The notes beneath the pieces were generated by a model. The model did no database searches, was not told where the DNA came from, and saw only the letters and a list, made by a program, of their open reading frames with translations. From assembly GCF_003719305.1 (NCBI RefSeq), contig NZ_RARC01000002.1, positions 434,001-498,000 on the forward strand: a stretch of DNA of 64,000 nucleotides, in the 5' to 3' direction. Each line of letters opens with the position of its first letter. Position 1 is the first letter of the stretch. Source of the stretch: Mycolicibacterium stellerae. Lineage in GTDB: Bacteria; Actinomycetota; Actinomycetes; Mycobacteriales; Mycobacteriaceae. Position numbers and translations under genes: made by a program. Shown in pieces: positions 51,197 to 58,524 of the stretch.

Positions 51197-51811
51197 GTGT
51201 CCAGAACCAATCTTTCGATGTCGATCTCTGCCGACGGCTATGTTGCCGGGCCCGGCCAGAGCGAGGAGTATCCGCTCGGCGTCGGCGGCATAAGGCTTCA
51301 CGATTGGCACATCGGGCCCACCAAGGACCATCCCGTCAACCAGCAGGTGGTCTCCGAAATGATGGACGGCATGGGAGCGACGATCATGGGCCGCAACATG
51401 TTCGGCCCAGTTCGTGGCGAATGGGGGGACTCGGACTGGAAGGGCTGGTGGGGCGACGTCCCGCCCTACCACTGCCCGGTTTTCGTCCTGACTCACTACC
51501 CACACGACCCGATCGAGATGGAGGGTGGGACCACCTTTCATTTCGTCACCGATGGGATCGCATCGGCCTACGCCCAGGCCGAGTCGGCTGCGGGTGGCCG
51601 TCCCATCTCAATTGCCGGAGGAGCCTCGTGCGCCCGGCAGGCGATCGCAGCAGGACTCGTCGACGAGATCGATCTTCAGGTCGCCCCGGTGATACTCGGT
51701 TCGGGTGAGCGCCTGTTCGACGGCTTCGAGGCGGATACGCCCGCACTCGAGCTGGCCCGGGTGCTCGAAGCCCCGGGCGTGGCCCACCTGCGCTACCTTG
51801 TCGTCCGATGA
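51197..51811 (+). CDS. Dihydrofolate reductase-like (RibD C-terminal domain) protein
   Basis: A 204-residue reductase-fold protein: SRTNLSMSISADGYVAGP, MDGMGATIMGRNMFGPVRGEWGD, PVFVLTHYPHDPIEMEGGTTFHFVTDG, ISIAGGASCARQAIAAGLVDEIDLQVAPVILGSGERLFD. These are RibD_C/YyaP-type signatures with an NADPH-binding GG motif. The physiological substrate is unknown. GTG start; the 155 bp before it holds CTGCGC/GCGCAG arms (51055-51071) but no clear promoter. It converges with the AbrB-family permease, overlapping by 19 bp. Confidence 0.88.
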   Translation: MSRTNLSMSISADGYVAGPGQSEEYPLGVGGIRLHDWHIGPTKDHPVNQQVVSEMMDGMGATIMGRNMFGPVRGEWGDSDWKGWWGDVPPYHCPVFVLTHYPHDPIEMEGGTTFHFVTDGIASAYAQAESAAGGRPISIAGGASCARQAIAAGLVDEIDLQVAPVILGSGERLFDGFEADTPALELARVLEAPGVAHLRYLVVR

Positions 51812-52905
51812 CCCCGGTGCGTCAGGACACCCTGACGGCGACTCAGCCAGCCGATGATCTTGGGGATCATTCCCGCTGCGAGAACCATCGTCACCAGCCG
51901 CAGCACCTGCAAGGTGACCACGATCGGGCCTGAGTGGACCTCGTTGGCGATGGCGAGCACACCGTAGATGCCGCCGGGAGTTGTCGCGAGGTACGCGTCC
52001 GCCAGTGAGACGCCTGCCCAGTGGCTCACCGCAACGGCAACCAGAAAGCAGCTCGCGATCGTCATGGCGATGAACAGCAGCGTCAGCGGGATGAGCTTGA
52101 CGAACCGGCGCAACACGTCGACCGCGAAGCCGCCACCCGCCTGCCAACCGATGACCACGTAGGCGACGTTGGTGACCACGGTCGCCGGGTTCATCAGCAG
52201 GTCCAGCGACGGGTGTGCGATCGCGACCACCATGGCGACCACCAACGGCCCCAACAGATATGGCGCGGGCATCCGGACCCGTTTGGCCAGCTTGCCCCCG
52301 GCGAACACGAGCGCTGCAAGCGCCAGCAGACCGGAGACGTGCCAGTGGTCATGGGCACCAACGAGCCTCGGCGTCGGGTCGCTGTCGCCGAGATGACTCA
52401 GCACGATCGGCATGGTCAGCACCACGATCGTCAGCCGCAGATACTGCGAAAGGGCGACGTAGCGTTCGTCGGCGCCGAGCTCGCGGGCCATGCTGGAGAT
52501 CGTGCTGGCGCCGCCCGCGATCAGCGAAAGGTTGGCGGTGGCCACGCCGAGGTAGGGGGCGAACCGCGCGAGCAGGATGCCGAACACGACGCTGAGCCCG
52601 AGCGTGATGCTGATCGAGAACGCCGCGCAACCGGCGAAGTGCATCAGGTCCGATCCAGTCAACTTCGTCAGCGGCTCGACGGCCACCACACCGATGACAC
52701 CCTGCGCTGCGGCCATCGCCTTGGCGGGCGGATTGAGTTGCCGCCGAAACAGGATGGCGGTCACGGCTGCGCCGACCATTCCCGCGATCAGCCATCCCGC
52801 GGGCAGCTTGACCGCGGTGAAAACCACGCCAAGCGCGGCGACCGTCGCCGCGGCGAAAACCCAGCGGCCGTAACGGGCAACGAAGCGTGTCGTCATCGGG
52901 ATCAC
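51793..52905 (-). CDS. AbrB-family (DUF/pfam05145) membrane transporter
   Basis: A 370-residue membrane protein with about ten hydrophobic spans in two repeats: GWLIAGMVGAAVTAILF, GLSVVFGILLARFAPYLGVATANLSLIAGGASTISSMARELGADERYVALSQYLRL, and PAPYLLGPLVVAMVVAIAHPSL. The G-G-A-S-T-I-S-S-M-A-x-E-L-G-A-D signature marks the AbrB (misnamed ammonia monooxygenase) family. Homologues are often linked to tricarboxylate use. It overlaps prpF by 4 bp, so the two are co-translated and probably share a substrate. Confidence 0.85.
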   Translation of the reverse strand: MIPMTTRFVARYGRWVFAAATVAALGVVFTAVKLPAGWLIAGMVGAAVTAILFRRQLNPPAKAMAAAQGVIGVVAVEPLTKLTGSDLMHFAGCAAFSISITLGLSVVFGILLARFAPYLGVATANLSLIAGGASTISSMARELGADERYVALSQYLRLTIVVLTMPIVLSHLGDSDPTPRLVGAHDHWHVSGLLALAALVFAGGKLAKRVRMPAPYLLGPLVVAMVVAIAHPSLDLLMNPATVVTNVAYVVIGWQAGGGFAVDVLRRFVKLIPLTLLFIAMTIASCFLVAVAVSHWAGVSLADAYLATTPGGIYGVLAIANEVHSGPIVVTLQVLRLVTMVLAAGMIPKIIGWLSRRQGVLTHRGHRTTR

Positions 52906-53972
52906 TTCTTTTCGGCGGTCTGGTCGTAGTTGAAGAACACGGTTCCGTCGCTGAGCTTGCGAGCGGTCGAGGTGAGTCGCGCGCCGACGGGGGCATCACC
53001 GTGCAGCGTCACCGCCAACTCGATGACACCGCCAGGGTGCTCGATCGTGACCGTGTCGGTCGCAGAGGCCATTCCACGGAGAGCGTCGGCGACGGTGCCC
53101 GGAATCGACACTGTGGACGCGAGATTGATCGCGCCCGACACGGCATGGGCGGGGTGGCAAGACGTCGGAACCAGGTAGCGGGACCGGACGTCGGCGCCGT
53201 CGGTGTCGGAGATGAGCATGACCTTGGGCACGACCTTGCCAGCCACGTCGCCCATGCCCATCAGTTCCCCTGCCTTGAGCCGAATCCGCTCCACCCTGTT
53301 CAGTAGGTCGGGGTTCGCGTTGATCTCTGCGGGCGCCTCCGCTCCGGTCAGGCCAAGATCGGCGGCCCTCATCAGCACGGCGCAGACGCCGGCATCCACG
53401 CAGCTGACCTCGATGCCATCGATGAAGTCGGCCCGGTGTCCGGTCGGGAAGAGCGATCCCGTTGTGCCGCCTGCAAAGTCGGTGAAGGTCATGTGCACGG
53501 GTGCGGCGCTGCCGGCGACACCGGCGATCGTCTGCTCACCGTCGTAGCAGACCTCGCCATTGGGGGTCTTGATCGTCTCGACCACGCGGGCGCCGGTGTT
53601 CACCAGGCGAATTCGCACGGTGGTCGTTTCTCCGGCGACCGGGACCAGGCCGCGCTCGATGGCGAACGGTCCGACACCCGCGAGGATGTTGCCGCAGGTT
53701 GGGGTCCGGTCCACTGTGCCGGTTCCGGGATCGACCTGGGCGAAGAGGTAGTCGACGTCGATGTCGTCCTCAGCCGACGGGCCGACGATCGCCACCTTGC
53801 TCGTCGTGGAGGCGTTGCCGCCGAGCCCGTCGATCTGCCGCGGCGCGGAACCCATCAACGCCGATAACACCGCATCGACGTCATCGCCATAGGGCTCGAG
53901 GTCTTCGCGCAGCAGATAGACACCCTTGGAGGTTCCGCCGCGAAACTGCATGGCGCGCAATGGATTAAGCAT
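52902..53972 (-). CDS. prpF: PrpF-family isomerase (aconitate isomerase/4-oxalomesaconate tautomerase type)
   Basis: 356 residues from the ATG at 53972 (GGAG 6 nt upstream); a frame open to 54056 lacks support. It shows AMQFRGGTSKGVYLL, IDGLGGNASTTSKVAIVG, RTPTCGNILAGVGPFAIERGL, and SCVDAGVCAVLMRAADLGL. PrpF/GalD proteins have a diaminopimelate-epimerase-like fold and move double bonds in methylaconitate, aconitate or oxalomesaconate. The conserved lysine is in GGTSKG. It carries the 19-bp element upstream. Confidence 0.9.
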   Translation of the reverse strand: MLNPLRAMQFRGGTSKGVYLLREDLEPYGDDVDAVLSALMGSAPRQIDGLGGNASTTSKVAIVGPSAEDDIDVDYLFAQVDPGTGTVDRTPTCGNILAGVGPFAIERGLVPVAGETTTVRIRLVNTGARVVETIKTPNGEVCYDGEQTIAGVAGSAAPVHMTFTDFAGGTTGSLFPTGHRADFIDGIEVSCVDAGVCAVLMRAADLGLTGAEAPAEINANPDLLNRVERIRLKAGELMGMGDVAGKVVPKVMLISDTDGADVRSRYLVPTSCHPAHAVSGAINLASTVSIPGTVADALRGMASATDTVTIEHPGGVIELAVTLHGDAPVGARLTSTARKLSDGTVFFNYDQTAEKK

Positions 53973-54016
53973 TTTATCTCCGCATCTTTCGGATCTGTCA
54001 TCCCGAAAGTTACGGC

Positions 54017-54092
54017 TGCGCATGCGCAAAGCCACGGTTGTGCACGCAACCGCCATTTAGCGGCGAAATTCAGCTTTTGCGCATTGTGCTCA
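54017..54092. promoter_or_regulatory. prpF upstream operator cluster with the 19-bp element
   Basis: Three related elements lie upstream of prpF: TGCGCATGCGCA (54017-54028, perfect palindrome), GGTTG/CAACC arms around TGCACG (54037-54052), and CTTTTGCGCATTGTGCTCA (54074-54092). The last is the exact reverse complement of the element at 46417. It abuts the end of the protein-kinase gene at 54093. Confidence 0.6.
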
Positions 54093-55754
54093 TCACGGCG
54101 GGAACACCTTCTTGATGGTCCCGTCGGAGTTGACTTGCATGAAGCCGGTCCCCGGCGCCATGGAATGTACTGCCAGCTCGACGCCGCCGCCTTCGGCGCC
54201 CATCACGAGCATGTAGATCTCAGAGTTGTCGGGCGCACCCAGGGTTGGGCGCGCACCCGCCAGCGTGGCGGCCACTGCGGGCACATCGAATGCACCGAGA
54301 TCGGCGAGATAGTCGAGCGGAGTGGTCGTCGTGTCCGCGCCCCAGTTCTGCCACTGGCCGTTTCGGTAGGTGAAGTCCTGTTCGACGTGGCTGTTGTCGG
54401 GGGCGACGCGCTGAATTATCGCGTAGTCGGTGTACACGTTCAGTTGGAATCCCATGGTGTCCCCGAACCGGTTTCGAATGCTGTCCAGCAGACCGTTCAG
54501 CCCGTCCACGGTCTGCAGCTGCGAGGGTCCTGCCGGTGGGGACGCGGTTGGGGGCGGCGCGGTAGGGATGGTGAACGGAAGCGAAGGAAATGCGGTCGGG
54601 AAGGTCGGAACCTGTTGGGTGCGTGGCGCAGCGGTGGCAGTCGGGCGAGTGCTGGGCCTGTCGTCAGGCCAGACGATGACGACGACGACCGCGGCGACGA
54701 CGATGACGACGGCCACCAGGGCCGCCAGAACAAGGACGGCAGGTTGGCGCCACCACGGCGTCGAAGCCTGGCCCCGTGGGGGGTGAGGCGTCGGGTGCCA
54801 TGGCGCGTGTCCCGGTGTGCTGTATTGGGTGGGGGCGGCGGCCGACGGCGCGTTCGGCGAGGTGTGCGGATACTGCACCGGCGCTGGCCAACTGGGCGCG
54901 GGCGGCCCCCAGGCAGGGGCGGGCTGACCGTGTGGCGCAGGCGGTGAGAGGGCGGCGCGAGCGGCAGCCGCCAGATCCCGTGTCGTCGCATAGCGCTGGC
55001 CGGGGTTCTTGGCCATTCCGGTTGCGATGACCTGGTCCATCTGCGGCGACAACCCGGGCACGATCGTCGATGGCCGCGGCGGCGGCTCGGTCAGGTGGCT
55101 GGTGATCTGGCGTTCCATGCTGTCGCCAGGAAACGGCTGTCCCCCGGTCAGGCACTCGTACAGCACGCATGTCAGCGCGTAGATGTCGGCCGTTGGCGCG
55201 TCGACTTTGTCGGCGGTGAATCGCTCGGGGGCCATGTAGGCGAAAGTGCCGATCGTGGTGCCGGTGCTGGTCAGCTTTGTCGCCCCGGCCGCGCGGGCGA
55301 TGCCGAAATCGATGAGGTAGGCGAAGTCGTCCTCGGTCACCAGGATGTTCGACGGTTTGACGTCGCGGTGCACGAGCCCGACGCGGTGCGCCGCGTTGAG
55401 GGCGGCGGCTATCTGTTCGACGATCGAGACGCCGCGTTGCGGCGCAAGCGGACCGTTGGCGAGGAGTTCGGTGATGGTCTTTCCGTCGATCAGCCGCATC
55501 GTCACGTACAGCCGGTCGTCGATCTCGCCGAAATCATGGATGGGGACGACGTGGGGTTCGTCCAAGCCGGCGGCCATCTGGGCCTCCCGACGAAATCGCG
55601 CCTGATACTGCTCGTCGTCGGCGAGGTTCGCGGGCAGCACCTTCAAGGCGACGACCCGGTTCATGGCGGTGTCGAATGCCTTCCACACTTCACCCATGCC
55701 GCCGCGGCCCAGCAGCTCGATCAGCCGGTACCGGCCGAACGGTGTCCCATCCAC
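54093..55754 (-). CDS. Membrane-anchored serine/threonine protein kinase
   Basis: A 553-residue Hanks-type kinase. Gly loop LLGRGGMGEVW, K38 in VALKVL, catalytic HRDVKPSN (D131), DFG at 149-151, and TSTGTTIGTFAYMAPERF as activation loop. A Pro/Ala-rich juxtamembrane linker (270-335) leads to one membrane span (~339-362). An extracellular Thr/Pro linker and a ~110-residue C-terminal domain (VDGLNGLLDSIRNRFGDTMGF...FMQVNSDGTIKKVFPP) follow. No PASTA repeats. The overall plan is that of mycobacterial PknE/PknH-like kinases, but the sensor domain is not recognised. Confidence 0.92.
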   Translation of the reverse strand: MDGTPFGRYRLIELLGRGGMGEVWKAFDTAMNRVVALKVLPANLADDEQYQARFRREAQMAAGLDEPHVVPIHDFGEIDDRLYVTMRLIDGKTITELLANGPLAPQRGVSIVEQIAAALNAAHRVGLVHRDVKPSNILVTEDDFAYLIDFGIARAAGATKLTSTGTTIGTFAYMAPERFTADKVDAPTADIYALTCVLYECLTGGQPFPGDSMERQITSHLTEPPPRPSTIVPGLSPQMDQVIATGMAKNPGQRYATTRDLAAAARAALSPPAPHGQPAPAWGPPAPSWPAPVQYPHTSPNAPSAAAPTQYSTPGHAPWHPTPHPPRGQASTPWWRQPAVLVLAALVAVVIVVAAVVVVIVWPDDRPSTRPTATAAPRTQQVPTFPTAFPSLPFTIPTAPPPTASPPAGPSQLQTVDGLNGLLDSIRNRFGDTMGFQLNVYTDYAIIQRVAPDNSHVEQDFTYRNGQWQNWGADTTTTPLDYLADLGAFDVPAVAATLAGARPTLGAPDNSEIYMLVMGAEGGGVELAVHSMAPGTGFMQVNSDGTIKKVFPP

Positions 55755-55826
55755 CGGCTAACAATAAGAGGCAGCCGCCTCAACCGCCCTCGTTTGTGGA
55801 CGCGTCAGCGATTTGGTGAGGAGAAC

Positions 55827-56834
55827 CTACTGGTGCGGCGGCCCCAGATACGGAAAGTCGGTGAGCGTGTCCGTGTGCGGGCTCAGACCCGACGGCGGAC
55901 ACTCACCCTTGGTCAGGAACGCCAGCCGGTAGTCGATCACGTCGTCGGTGAAGACCCGTCCGTTCGGATACTTCGCCGGCTTCGACGGGTCGAAGGTCAA
56001 CATGTCGGGCAGGGTGCCTTCATTGTCGATCGCCTCGATGGCTTCTTCGCGCGAGTACCCTCCGGTGTGTCCCAGCTGGTGGATGAACATGTCGATCCAC
56101 CGCTCGCGATCACCCACCGGCTCGCTGGCGTTGTACTCCTCTTTGGTGTCGTCGGTGTTGAAGAAGCTGCTGACCGACGGATGCCCGGCGCGGTCGACAT
56201 GGACGAGTTCGCCGTCGCGGCGAAGGCTGCATCGGCCCCAGATCTTGATGTCAGCGGCCGCACCCAGGAAGTCAGTGGGCATCTCGATGGCGGTGGAGAA
56301 GACATTGGCCTCGGTGTTCGAATCCACGCCCGTCCACGGTGACTCGCCGGGCAGGGTGAGGTCGGTGAAATTGCGTTTACCCGAGGTGTCGAAGAGTTCC
56401 TTGACGCCGTCGAAGTCGAAAAAGAACGCGTCGCTGCGGGCGCCCGCGAAGAACGAGAAATCCCCGGACGTGGCGATGTGGGGCTCATCGCCGACGAAAG
56501 ACACCGGAACCGCCGAAAAGATCTGCTCGCCGACCGCTTCTGGCGACTCCGCGTCGTCGTCGGTCGCCAGGTACACGTCGACTGTTTGCCTGCCGTCGAC
56601 AGGCTCGGAGAAGACATAGCTGAAAGCGATGTCGTTCAATAGATCCCCGTCGTTGTCGACCGCGACACGGTAAATCGCGTCGGGATGAAGGGGTCCGGCG
56701 AGCGGGTTGGCGTTGAGGATGATGACCGTCCGTGACGGATCCGACGGCGACACGAATGCATAGAGATCGCACAGATCCAGTCGCTGGTCTCCAAGCGGCG
56801 GCCCGAGGCTGAGGCCGGTGAAGTGGTTGGACAT
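55827..56834 (-). CDS. DUF4331-family protein
   Basis: A 335-residue protein starting MSNHFTGLSLGPPLGDQRLDLCDLYAFVSPSDPSRTVIILNANP. The DLCDLYAF motif, the VDNDGDLLNDIAFSYVFSEP segment and FFFDFDGVKELF are typical of DUF4331. No signal peptide is evident. Function unknown. It stands between the kinase and an MFS gene, all on the minus strand, without overlaps. Confidence 0.82.
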   Translation of the reverse strand: MSNHFTGLSLGPPLGDQRLDLCDLYAFVSPSDPSRTVIILNANPLAGPLHPDAIYRVAVDNDGDLLNDIAFSYVFSEPVDGRQTVDVYLATDDDAESPEAVGEQIFSAVPVSFVGDEPHIATSGDFSFFAGARSDAFFFDFDGVKELFDTSGKRNFTDLTLPGESPWTGVDSNTEANVFSTAIEMPTDFLGAAADIKIWGRCSLRRDGELVHVDRAGHPSVSSFFNTDDTKEEYNASEPVGDRERWIDMFIHQLGHTGGYSREEAIEAIDNEGTLPDMLTFDPSKPAKYPNGRVFTDDVIDYRLAFLTKGECPPSGLSPHTDTLTDFPYLGPPHQ

Positions 56835-56960
56835 TCGCGGATGTCCCTTTCGCTCGATGGGCAGACGGCTACCGCAAGCTACCGCCGCCCGATTGCGGCG
56901 TCGAGTCGAACCGGCGAATTCGTGTTCGGCTGGTCGCGGTCACTCGCTTGGCGGGCCGCC

Positions 56961-58475
56961 TTAGGGCGAATAAGGCCGGGTTGCCCCTTCGGCACGCACT
57001 GAACCGGTGCGGCCCCGCGCGCCTGCGACCGAAAGTGGGGTCGCGATGTCTTCCAGCGATTTACCTTCGGCATCGACGGCGAGGAACCAGGCCACCAGTC
57101 CCCCGGCCATCATCACTGCCGCCCCGAGTAAGTAGCCGAGGAACAACATGAACGGGTCGGAGCCGTCGCCGATGAGCGCGCCGTAGATGACCGGACCGAG
57201 GGCCCCGAAGCACTGGGCGATGGCGAAGAACACGGCGATCGCCTTCGCCCGGACCTCCAGCGGAAAGATCTCGCTCACCGTGAGGTAGGCCGCGCTGGCC
57301 CCGGCTGACGCGAAATAGAAGATGACGCACCACGCAATGGTCTGGGTGATGGCGCTGAGCAGGCCGGCGTTGAACAGGACTGCGCTCACAGCCAGAAGCA
57401 GACCCGAAAGCAGGTAGGTGCCCGCGATCATCTTCTTGCGGCCGATGGTGTCGAAGAAGTGCCCAATCGTCAACGGGCCCAGAAGGTTTCCAACTGCGAA
57501 TGCAATCAGGTAGAGCGGCGTCGCCTCAGAAGCCACCCCGTAGAACTTGCCGAGCACCAGGGTGTAGGTGAAGAAGATCGCGTTGTACAGGAACGACTGG
57601 CTGATCATCAGCGATGCGCCAAGAATCGATCGGCTCGGGTACTCGCGGAAGAGCACTCGGGTCAGCGCCAGGTAGCCGATCTTCTCGGTTGGCTGCAGGT
57701 CGATGGCCTTGCTTTCGTCAACCGCGGGCAGCTCGACACCGGTGGCCTCCACCTCGTGCTCGATTCGCGAGATCGAGCTCTCGGCGTCCTCTACGCGACC
57801 GTTCATCACCTGCCAGCGCGGGCTTTCCGGCAGATTCCGCCGGACCAGCAGGATCACCAGACCCAGGACCGGGCCGATCAGGAAGGCCAGCCGCCAGCCC
57901 AGGCTCAGGTCCATCTGCTTCAGGAAGATGAATGTGCCGAGTGTGCCGAGGATCGCACCGGCCCAGTACGTGCCGTTGACCGCGATATCGACCCTGCCCC
58001 GGTATCGCGCCGGGATCAGTTCGTCGATCGCCGAGTTGATGGCGGCGTATTCGCCGCCGATGCCCATGCCGGCGATGAACCGGGTCACGTAGAGGAAGGC
58101 GATCCAACCGCCGCTGTTGCCCAAGGTGAACGCGGTGAGACCGCTGCCCACCAGGTACACGCCCAAGGTGATCAAGAACAGGTTCCGTCGACCGAGCTTG
58201 TCGGACAGACGCCCGAAGAACAGCGCGCCGACCACCTCGCCGGCCAGGTACACGGTGGCGAGGAGGCCGACCGCCGCGGAGGACAGGCCGAGGGTCTCGG
58301 GCTGGGTCAGCGTCTCGGCCACAGCGCTCGCGATGGTGATCTCCAGGCCATCGAGGATCCAGGCCACCCCCAGCGCGACCACCATCCGCGTATGAAATGA
58401 CGACCACGGCAGACGGTCGATTCGGGCCGGAATGAGACTGCGGATCACGCTCTGGGTCTCAGCGGACGTCGCCAT
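56961..58475 (-). CDS. MFS transporter, sugar/metabolite symporter type
   Basis: 504 residues from the ATG at 58475, chosen because AAGGAGG lies 6 nt upstream; the frame is open to 58847 but that part is inside the flavoprotein gene. Twelve spans; GRLSDKLGRRNLFL, RFIAGMGIGGEYAAINSAIDELIPARYRGR, RRNLPESPRW, and VSEIFPLEVRAKAIAVFF are MFS signatures of the MhpT/proline-betaine-like branch. It is 49 bp after the trimethylamine-dehydrogenase-like gene, suggesting uptake of the same amine or a related compound. Confidence 0.9.
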   Translation of the reverse strand: MATSAETQSVIRSLIPARIDRLPWSSFHTRMVVALGVAWILDGLEITIASAVAETLTQPETLGLSSAAVGLLATVYLAGEVVGALFFGRLSDKLGRRNLFLITLGVYLVGSGLTAFTLGNSGGWIAFLYVTRFIAGMGIGGEYAAINSAIDELIPARYRGRVDIAVNGTYWAGAILGTLGTFIFLKQMDLSLGWRLAFLIGPVLGLVILLVRRNLPESPRWQVMNGRVEDAESSISRIEHEVEATGVELPAVDESKAIDLQPTEKIGYLALTRVLFREYPSRSILGASLMISQSFLYNAIFFTYTLVLGKFYGVASEATPLYLIAFAVGNLLGPLTIGHFFDTIGRKKMIAGTYLLSGLLLAVSAVLFNAGLLSAITQTIAWCVIFYFASAGASAAYLTVSEIFPLEVRAKAIAVFFAIAQCFGALGPVIYGALIGDGSDPFMLFLGYLLGAAVMMAGGLVAWFLAVDAEGKSLEDIATPLSVAGARGRTGSVRAEGATRPYSP

Positions 58476-58524
58476 GGTCGCCTCCTTGCGAACGAGCACA
58501 ACCGGCGTTCCCCTCACCGGCTGT

